NCBI GenBank assembly: GCA_002479215.1
Contig: DLME01000085.1
Span: forward strand, 1-10,744
Source: Syntrophaceae bacterium UBA7544
Lineage (GTDB): Bacteria > Desulfobacterota > Syntrophia > Syntrophales > Smithellaceae
Direction of reading: 5' to 3'
DNA length: 10,744 nt
Part shown: piece after piece, positions 6,276-10,744 of the stretch
How the letters are laid out: each line of letters starts with the position of its first letter
How positions within the stretch are numbered: position 1 is the stretch's first letter
Program-made: the position numbers and the translations under genes
The notes under the pieces: generated by a model
Told to the model about the DNA's origin: nothing
The model's database searches: none
Seen by the model: only the letters and a program-made list of their open reading frames with translations

Positions 6276-6702
6276 TTTGTTCCCTCTTTGTAGACTGATC
6301 TGCCTTCGAAAAAATGTACACCTCTTCAATCTATATTGACATAATTTTGTTCAAGAAGCAACGGCGAGGTATTTTCTACTCAAGTCATTTTTGCAATCTA
6401 AGAATTGCGACTGTTAACCAGTAGAATAATCTTCCAAGCACCTTGAAAATATTTTGTTAAAAATTGACTACACCTACAAACAAATAGATTAATGAAGCCG
6501 GGGAAACTGAAGATTACCAATTGAAAGAGAGTAAGACTCCACTTCAGCTGCCGTGAGCGATCCCGTGTAGCCGATGGTTATCTGTTATTTTGTTTTATCT
6601 TAGCCTTATATAGTTCTTACTAAATTCTATTTTTTTAACCCATTGATTTATTTTTAAAGCCGTGTTTGAATTAATCGTTCGCAAACAATGATATTTACCT
6701 TG
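6276..6702. other. Intergenic stretch with a 52-base repeat copy
   Basis: It contains repeat copy D1 (6471-6522). Upstream of the DUF4124 gene, on the minus strand, TATAGA lies about 75 bases before the ATG and could be a -10 box, but the -35 match is poor. There is no supported gene. Confidence 0.45.
6471..6522 (+). repeat. 52-base intergenic repeat, copy D1
   Basis: It runs from CACCTAC to CCAATT over exactly 52 bases. Its right part is GGGGAAACTGAAGATTACCAATT, broken here as GGGGAAAC and TGAAGATTACCAATT. It aligns without gaps to 8218-8269 and, more weakly, 7319-7370. It lies about 195 bases upstream of the DUF4124 start. Confidence 0.65.
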
Positions 6703-7221
6703 TTAGTTTGATTTATTATACTCTTCAATAACCTTCTTGCTAAAATCATCTTCTTTAGCATAATAAGGCACCGGCGTACTTGCTATGTCTATAACCAAAG
6801 TGTATTTCTCTTTTTCAGCGATAGCGCGTACAATTTTCAATATTCCCGGCAGCAGCTTCTGAGAAAGTTCCAGTTCGCGCCTTTTGAGTTCTTCATTGGC
6901 GTCATTAACCAGCAATTGATGGTCGCGCAACTTCTTTTGGTAAGCGTCTTCTTTATCTCTGCGCGCGCTAGCCGTTAGAATTGAGCCTTGACTATCCAAT
7001 TCGTCCTTCATTTCCTTAAGTTCTTTTTCCATCGAAGAAATTGAAGCTTGCTGCTTTTCCGCCACTTTTATTAAATCCTCTCCCGCCTTTTTGCCTTCGG
7101 TAGAACTTTGCATTATTTCCCTCATGTTGATAAAACCGATTTTGTCCGTAGCCAAAGAATTAGTGCTCCAGACAAAAAGCAGCAAGATAATTCCTCCCAG
7201 CAGGTAAATATTCCTTTTCAT
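6703..7221 (-). CDS. Skp/OmpH family periplasmic chaperone-like protein
   Basis: The 172-residue protein has a signal peptide (residues 1-24, core YLLGGIILLLFVWS, cleaved near LAT-D). It then shows the OmpH hallmark KIGFINMREIMQSSTEGKKA, a long charged coiled-coil hairpin (about residues 45-125), and the C-terminal strand KEKYTLVID. Skp-like proteins form trimers that hold unfolded outer-membrane proteins in the periplasm, so this protein points to a diderm cell. It does not sit beside bamA or lpxD, where skp usually lies, so it may be an extra paralogue. The ATG at 7221 has a strong AGAGGAGA ribosome-binding site; a frame extending to 7299 is rejected. Confidence 0.85.
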   Translation of the reverse strand: MKRNIYLLGGIILLLFVWSTNSLATDKIGFINMREIMQSSTEGKKAGEDLIKVAEKQQASISSMEKELKEMKDELDSQGSILTASARRDKEDAYQKKLRDHQLLVNDANEELKRRELELSQKLLPGILKIVRAIAEKEKYTLVIDIASTPVPYYAKEDDFSKKVIEEYNKSN

Positions 7222-7318
7222 ATAAAATCTCCTCTCTATTTGTTGATAACAGAAAGTTGTCAATAAAAAAAGTTCCATTAAAAATTTCAAGATCGCCATC
7301 TACCGGAATCGCTGTCTT

Positions 7319-7370
7319 CACCTACTTATCAATGTTTTTCGGTTTGGGATTGAATTGAGGATTGCCAGTT
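7319..7370 (+). repeat. 52-base intergenic repeat, copy D3 (diverged)
   Basis: It starts with CACCTAC and ends with TGAGGATTGCCAGTT, aligned to TGAAGATTACCAATT in copy D1, again over exactly 52 bases without gaps. The middle is poorly conserved. It lies about 98 bases upstream of the Skp-like gene. Confidence 0.5.
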
Positions 7371-7465
7371 ATAGTCATTAGTTTTAAATAATTTTATTTG
7401 AACAATTTATTGTCGATCAAGAAAAATGAGAACGTTTTCAAATTGGTCCATAACACATGCTTAAC

Positions 7466-7511
7466 AAAAAAACCAGGGTACCAATTTTATAGCGAGCAAC
7501 GCTTCGCCCTG
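7466..7511 (-). terminator. Possible terminator after the DUF1566 gene
   Basis: On the minus strand, 34 bases after the stop codon, CAGG (paired with CCTG at 7474-7477) encloses an inner stem GCGAAGC/GCTCGC and is followed within three bases by seven T. The outer stem is short and the enclosed loop is large, so efficiency is uncertain. Confidence 0.4.
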
Positions 7512-7544
7512 CACCCAATGAAAATGATCAAATGACCAAATAAT

Positions 7545-8063
7545 CTATTTGCCAAAACGCACCGGAAGTGCGCTGGAAACGAAGTCGATGGACTGAGGAT
7601 CCCAGAGTCGTAGGCCATTGCCGAAACTGAAGTAGGCGGCTTGGGAATCGCGTGTTTCCGAAGCCCAAACCCATTCACATCTAAGACGAATCAATTTTGT
7701 TAAATGAACATCATTTCCATCTTTTCCACAGTCAGACTTATAAGTTTTAGCCTCATCATACAACCCCGCCAGCTCTTCCCGCGTCGGCATCCGCCAGTCG
7801 TAATAGCCGCCTATGCGATAGTTTTCGCAATAGTACTTGGCATCCGCCCAATTTATAACACTCCCATTGTCCCTCGCTGCCCACATAAGGTTAGTCTTCG
7901 TGTCCAATACCGTCCCGTTGTCATAGGCGATGAAACGGCCGTCCCTGGCGGTTTCCACTGCTGTAGTATGCTCTGCTGTATAAAGCCTGCTACAACAAGT
8001 AAAAATTGCTATCAAGAGAAGCACCACAATTGCCGCTACCATCTTTCCTAATGTCTTTTTCAT
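7545..8063 (-). CDS. DUF1566 domain exported protein, possible lipoprotein
   Basis: The 172-residue protein has an N-terminal hydrophobic export signal (residues 7-22) ending in FTCC, which may be a non-canonical lipobox. The DUF1566 (Lcl C-terminal type) domain follows: FIAYDNGTVLDTKTNLMWAA near residue 45, INWADAKYYCENYRIGG, DWRMPTREELAGLYD near 92, then WVWASE and AYFSFGNG, ending in ALPVR. These domains have a C-type-lectin-like fold and occur on secreted or surface proteins. The strong ribosome-binding site AGGAGAAGG supports ATG at 8063. It is alone in its transcription unit. The ligand is unknown. Confidence 0.85.
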   Translation of the reverse strand: MKKTLGKMVAAIVVLLLIAIFTCCSRLYTAEHTTAVETARDGRFIAYDNGTVLDTKTNLMWAARDNGSVINWADAKYYCENYRIGGYYDWRMPTREELAGLYDEAKTYKSDCGKDGNDVHLTKLIRLRCEWVWASETRDSQAAYFSFGNGLRLWDPQSIDFVSSALPVRFGK

Positions 8064-8107
8064 TAGCTGTTACCTTCTCCTCTATGATTTGTTTTCTGTT
8101 TGAGCTG

Positions 8108-8141
8108 CCCTGGTTTTCCGACGGTGTCACAATATTTCAAC
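8108..8141 (-). repeat. Upstream repeat family, copy C
   Basis: CCTGGTTTTCCGACGGTGTC followed by ACAATATTTCAA matches copy B (CCTGATTTTCTGGCTGTGAC then ACAATATTTCAA), with five differences over 32 bases. It lies about 45 bases upstream of the DUF1566 start. Confidence 0.55.
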
Positions 8142-8217
8142 TATTAACGTTTGTAATGTTGCATAATCTTCAGAATTCGTCAATTAACGCTTACGGGAAG
8201 AAGTCTATTATTTGTTT

Positions 8218-8269
8218 CACCTACGAGTCAATTAATTCATGAAGTATGGAAAACTGAAGATTTCCAATT
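8218..8269 (+). repeat. 52-base intergenic repeat, copy D2
   Basis: It runs from CACCTAC through GAAAACTGAAGATTTCCAATT-type sequence (GGAAAACTGAAG, then ATTTCCAATT). It is 52 bases long and ungapped against D1. It lies about 155 bases upstream of the DUF1566 start. Confidence 0.65.
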
Positions 8270-8467
8270 GAAATCAGCAATATTTCTTTCTTCTGGCTAA
8301 ATATGGATAATAAGGAAGTACTGATTTCGAATATATATGCAAATCCTCGCCCTTCCACAGTAAACTAAATATTGACCAATCTTGTTTTAATAGGGAGGCA
8401 ATGCGGGGGAAACCCGATGAATTGATTATGTCGACTTGGGTACCAGTGTCTTCCAATCGTGCCCGGA

Positions 8468-9763
8468 TTAGGACGAAGGACATGTGTAATAAGTAGCTGA
8501 TATAACGCTGGAGGCGCAAGCGGGGCCACAGTCATACTGAGTTGATCCTACGCCCAATATTCCATTGGCGCCCAAGCTCGGCAGATCATTTTCTTCCGGA
8601 CCGCCACTACTCGAGCAATCGCTTGGGAGCGTAGAAAAGGTGGAATCAAGAACATGAATTGGCACTGAGTGTGCGACCTCACCTGTTAGAGTGGGACCAC
8701 CTAGATACACATCGGCCGTTCGTACAGATCCCCAAATGTAGGATCCATCGGCGAATTGGACACACTCGCCAAGAGTACCACCACCGATTTGTTGTGCCGG
8801 GAGTGAAAGTGTCAGGACAGAAGACAAAAGCCTCAGTCCGGATGAACCAGTGTCCACCAACACACCGTCGATCGTCTGGCACGTGGAAGTGCCGGGAACG
8901 CAAACCGTAACGCTTGTAAACGCGCCATTCGCATAGATAGAAGGATTGCTAGATAGAGTAGCAGTCGGCCCGCCATTCACATAAATTGGCTGCACATTTG
9001 CGCCGGAGGGCGCAACAGTGTACGATAAAAACGCAAGATACGATCCATCGCCATTGGAAGTGATCGATGTGTAAACATTGCGTCCATAGAAGAAGGGCAG
9101 TCCCCAGTCAAAGAAGCTGGGGATGGGGCCTCCCAGAGTGGGAAAGACGGCATCGTTAGGAGGAGATGTATTGAACATATACACCGCGTCATCGACGCTG
9201 AAGTCCACAGTAGGGCTGGTGTCTCCCTTGTTATCCGAGATGGTTGCAGTGAGACTTTGGGAATCTGGTGCGGTGCCACTAGAAGATCCGGAGGTGCAGT
9301 AGAATCCATACGCATTAGAAGTGGCGCTGCACTGGTATATTGCTGTATCCGGGAAAAAGTAGCCGTTGGAACCGCTGTCAATAAAGCTGGGTATGCTCGG
9401 ACTACCATTAAAATTTGTGTAAATGTACCCGGACGAGTCGAGATAAAATGTGTTGGCTGTGCTATTGTTTAACACATTGTTCGATAGTGTATTGATGCCG
9501 AAGACCATATAGCCGGTCCAACTGGCAGTTGGACTAGTAACAAGCGGGAACTCAATGATGACGCCATTGTTATCCCCTGTGGAGCTAAACAGCGCCACTG
9601 GATTTTGCACTTGTTGCGTAAGAGGCACGGTTGTGCCTGTGGGGACCGTCGTGGGTGTGGAGACCGATGTACTTCCGCTACTTCCGCCACTTCCGCACCC
9701 TACAGGCAATATCCACACTCCGAACAATACTAAAATCAACATACAACTACGGACGATCTTCAT
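8468..9763 (-). CDS. DUF3443 protein with swapped (circularly permuted) halves
   Basis: The 431-residue exported protein has a signal peptide with a lipobox-like PVGC (cysteine 23) and a Gly/Ser/Thr/Pro-rich linker to about residue 45. Residues 46-247 contain QQVQNPVALF, DNNGVII, GYMVFGINTLSNN, FIDSGSNGYFFPD (128-139), FYC, and FDWGLPFFYGRNVYTSI (218-234). In DUF3443 proteins as I know them, these form the C-terminal half. Residues 255-431 contain SVTVCVPGTSTCQTIDGVLV, DTGSSGLRLL (304-313), ECVQFADG, WGSVRTADV, GANGILGVG (398-406), DCGPAC and YYTCPSS at the very end, which are normally the N-terminal half. Both D-T/S-G motifs are kept. It starts inside the stop of the DUF2844 gene (ATGA), with GAGGAGA upstream. 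Confidence 0.85.
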   Translation of the reverse strand: MKIVRSCMLILVLFGVWILPVGCGSGGSSGSTSVSTPTTVPTGTTVPLTQQVQNPVALFSSTGDNNGVIIEFPLVTSPTASWTGYMVFGINTLSNNVLNNSTANTFYLDSSGYIYTNFNGSPSIPSFIDSGSNGYFFPDTAIYQCSATSNAYGFYCTSGSSSGTAPDSQSLTATISDNKGDTSPTVDFSVDDAVYMFNTSPPNDAVFPTLGGPIPSFFDWGLPFFYGRNVYTSITSNGDGSYLAFLSYTVAPSGANVQPIYVNGGPTATLSSNPSIYANGAFTSVTVCVPGTSTCQTIDGVLVDTGSSGLRLLSSVLTLSLPAQQIGGGTLGECVQFADGSYIWGSVRTADVYLGGPTLTGEVAHSVPIHVLDSTFSTLPSDCSSSGGPEENDLPSLGANGILGVGSTQYDCGPACASSVISATYYTCPSS

Positions 9764-10257
9764 TGTATCTCCTCGATGGGGATTCCTTGTGGTACCAGTT
9801 CAGGTATGTAAGCTCGGCCAAAGTACGCCCGCATGTGCCCGCCACTTTGTACGACCAACCCAGGCTCTTGGATCAGGAGTGACCCACGGACCCGGGGGCG
9901 CTGACTTTTTAGTTTTTGAGCTGCTTGCGAAAATTGTTCAAAATACGAACCAAAGAGTTGCCGCAAATCTGGTAAAAACGGGCCTTGCCAGACTACAGCA
10001 AATATCTTTCCAGCCGGAGATAGATATTCTCTTACAACAGTGCCTGTTGGCGCCTTAATCTCCTGCACGGTGTACGCATTGGTCGGCGTGTTTCGCAGTG
10101 TGCCTTTCAGGCGAATTTGATCAGCCTGCACCGTTGTTACGTCGCCACCTAGAGATGCTGATGCCGAGGAAGGTAACACGAGCACAACGTATACGATGAC
10201 CACCAGCAGTACCCTCACTATCATAGAACGCATTGTTGTTTGAATAATCATGTTCAT
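9760..10257 (-). CDS. DUF2844 family exported protein
   Basis: The 165-residue protein has a signal peptide (hydrophobic residues about 12-29, then SSASASLGG). The family pattern follows: ASLGGDVTTVQADQIRLKG at the mature N-terminus, GTVVREYLSPAGKIFAVVWQ near 90, GPFLPDLRQLFGSYFEQF near 112, and a C-terminal GHMRAYFGRAYIPELVPQGI. DUF2844 and DUF3443 genes commonly occur side by side; here the stop TGA overlaps the next ATG as ATGA, so the two are translationally coupled and probably work together in the envelope. The role of the pair is not established. ATG at 10257 is chosen for the AAAGAG ribosome-binding site; internal ATGs lack one. Base composition is more GC-rich than in the left part of the window. 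Confidence 0.85.
   Translation of the reverse strand: MNMIIQTTMRSMIVRVLLVVIVYVVLVLPSSASASLGGDVTTVQADQIRLKGTLRNTPTNAYTVQEIKAPTGTVVREYLSPAGKIFAVVWQGPFLPDLRQLFGSYFEQFSQAAQKLKSQRPRVRGSLLIQEPGLVVQSGGHMRAYFGRAYIPELVPQGIPIEEIQ
9766..9774 (-). promoter_or_regulatory. Ribosome-binding site of the DUF3443 gene inside the DUF2844 gene
   Basis: Minus-strand CGAGGAGAT precedes the ATG of the DUF3443 gene at good spacing. It lies within the last codons of the DUF2844 gene, and with the ATGA overlap it indicates coupled translation. Confidence 0.7.
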
Positions 10258-10312
10258 TTTATTAGCTCTTTATTGAAATTTTTTCAAGTCAAGTAAACCA
10301 GATTCTCACGAT

Positions 10313-10326
10313 ACTCAAAGTTGAGT
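10313..10326. promoter_or_regulatory. Small dyad upstream of the DUF2844 operon
   Basis: ACTCAA and TTGAGT form a perfect six-base dyad with a two-base centre, about 56 bases before the ATG. It could be an operator half-site pair. Such a short dyad can occur by chance in AT-rich DNA. Confidence 0.2.
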
Positions 10327-10350
10327 TTTGTATTCTCCCTTTGCCACCTG

Positions 10351-10447
10351 ATTTTCTGGCTGTGACACAATATTTCAATCATGCATCCGTTGTTGCTGCT
10401 GCCGTGGATAATCTGCTGGGACTACATCATTGTTCTATATCACAATT
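10351..10447 (-). repeat. Upstream repeat family, copy B (longest)
   Basis: It joins both halves seen elsewhere. ATTTTCTGGCTGTGACACAA then TATTTCAA is shared with copy C (8108-8141), and ATATTTCAATCATGCATCCG then TACATCAT ... TATATCACAATTAT is shared with copy A (4721-4800). It lies about 95 bases upstream of the DUF2844 start. Confidence 0.55.
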
Positions 10448-10462
10448 ATTGAGATAATTTCA

Positions 10463-10624
10463 TCAATTATTGCCAGTCGATTTATCTAGAACAAACTCTA
10501 TCAATTCTACTTTTCCCTTAATGGCACACTCAACCAGAATTGTCGTATCAAATAGTCCTTTGACTACCACAGATTTATAAAACGACTTTTTACACCACCC
10601 TATGACCCGTAAAGATCTCAAACG
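10463..10624 (-). pseudogene. Startless 53-codon remnant, family unknown
   Basis: The minus-strand frame is open from TAG (10625-10627) to TGA (10463-10465) and lacks an ATG. It reads KSVVVKGLFDTTILVECAIK, then GKVELIEFVLDKSTGNN, which looks like real beta-rich protein sequence. A loose likeness to small retropepsin-type domains (LFDT ... FVLD) is speculative. It appears truncated at both ends. Confidence 0.3.
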
Positions 10625-10650
10625 CTAAGTCCGGCCTAGCCCACTTAACG
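10623..10650. repeat. Interrupted hairpin
   Basis: TAAGT (10626-10630) pairs with ACTTA (10643-10647), and GGC (10633-10635) with GCC (10639-10641) around CTA, with outer CG/CG. There is no strong U-run beside it. It may be a decayed attC-like or repeat stem. Confidence 0.25.
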
Positions 10651-10744
10651 AAAATATTAGTGTAAACTGTTTAAATATTTTCAAAGTTCAGCTGAAACCA
10701 GAAGCATTCTAGCTATTTAACAACCCACTAAACCTTGGTTTCAT

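Larger units (their letters stand above)
7222..7544. other. Intergenic stretch with a repeat copy and a candidate terminator
   Basis: It contains repeat copy D3 (7319-7370) and the terminator candidate of the DUF1566 gene (7466-7511). TTGACA occurs on the minus strand at 7258-7263 before the Skp gene, but no convincing -10 box is found at the right distance. No gene is supported. Confidence 0.45.
8064..8467. other. Intergenic stretch with two repeat families
   Basis: It holds copy C of the upstream repeat (8108-8141) and copy D2 of the 52-base repeat (8218-8269). A minus-strand frame running from inside the DUF3443 tail down to 8274 (LEDTGTQVDIINSSGFPRI, then LHIYSKSVLPYYPYLARRKK) is protein-like. 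It has no clear start outside the upstream gene and no family that I know; it may be the 3' end of a lost gene. Confidence 0.4.
10258..10744. other. Upstream region of the DUF2844-DUF3443 pair
   Basis: No intact gene. It holds two small dyads before the operon: TTGAAA/TTTCAA (10273-10287) and ACTCAA/TTGAGT (10313-10326). It also holds repeat copy B (10351-10447), a startless remnant frame (10463-10624) and a hairpin (10623-10650). No sigma-70 promoter is convincing. The last 90 bases are AT-rich and end with AAACCTTGGTTT, a perfect 12-base palindrome. Confidence 0.45.

Noticed and set aside
6276..6329. Longer N-terminus for the DUF4124 protein from TTG
   Set aside because: It would put 18 residues before a good signal peptide, whereas the internal ATG has a proper ribosome-binding site.
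6471..8269. CRISPR array as an explanation for the spaced repeats
   Set aside because: The copies are about 850-900 bases apart with whole genes between them, not 30-40 base spacers.
8977..9408. 143-residue minus-strand frame inside the DUF3443 gene
   Set aside because: It is an out-of-phase shadow of a GC-richer gene whose true frame has clear family motifs.
9555..10058. 167-residue plus-strand frame across the DUF3443/DUF2844 junction
   Set aside because: It lies antisense to two well-supported genes and has no motifs of its own.

Overview
This is a gene-sparse, AT-rich window from a Gram-negative-type bacterium with an outer membrane. It carries a Skp/OmpH-like chaperone, exported small proteins and lipoprotein-like signals. 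Nearly all genes lie on the minus strand and are separated by 300-490 base intergenic stretches full of dispersed repeats and decayed reading frames. No rRNA, tRNA or taxon-defining gene is present. The low coding density and short intergenic repeats remind me of anammox-type Planctomycetota, with Desulfobacterota or Nitrospirota as alternatives; this guess is weak.

Region 1 (1-2700) looks like a small integron cassette cluster without a visible integrase. Three minus-strand genes (a four-helix membrane protein, a DUF4424 exported protein and a DUF2971 protein) each start 13-17 bases after a GTT-type core. Two attC-like stem-loops are clear (55-118 and 1727-1791) and one is less regular (577-633).

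Region 2 (2700-4320) is a decay zone. It holds a plus-strand C-terminal fragment of an alpha/beta hydrolase, an intact ICMT/PEMT-type membrane methyltransferase, and a minus-strand reading frame broken by a stop.

Region 3 (4318-8063) is a string of single minus-strand genes: an unrecognised 111-residue protein, a YggT-family protein, a DUF4124 protein, a Skp/OmpH protein and a DUF1566 lipoprotein-like protein. Three successive intergenic gaps carry an ungapped 52-base repeat. A second repeat family sits just upstream of three minus-strand genes.

Region 4 (8468-10257) is a visibly more GC-rich, translationally coupled pair, DUF2844 then DUF3443. The main discovery is here. The DUF3443 protein appears to be circularly permuted: the half that is normally C-terminal (NPVA..DNNGV, FIDSGSNG, FDWGLPFF.GR) comes first after the signal peptide. 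The normally N-terminal half (SVTVC.PG..CQTID, VDTGSSGLRLL, GANGILGVG, YY.CPS) comes second, and the protein stops exactly where the usual order would cross into the other half. Both halves keep a D-T/S-G motif like that of two-lobed aspartic proteases, so the permutation would swap two lobes.
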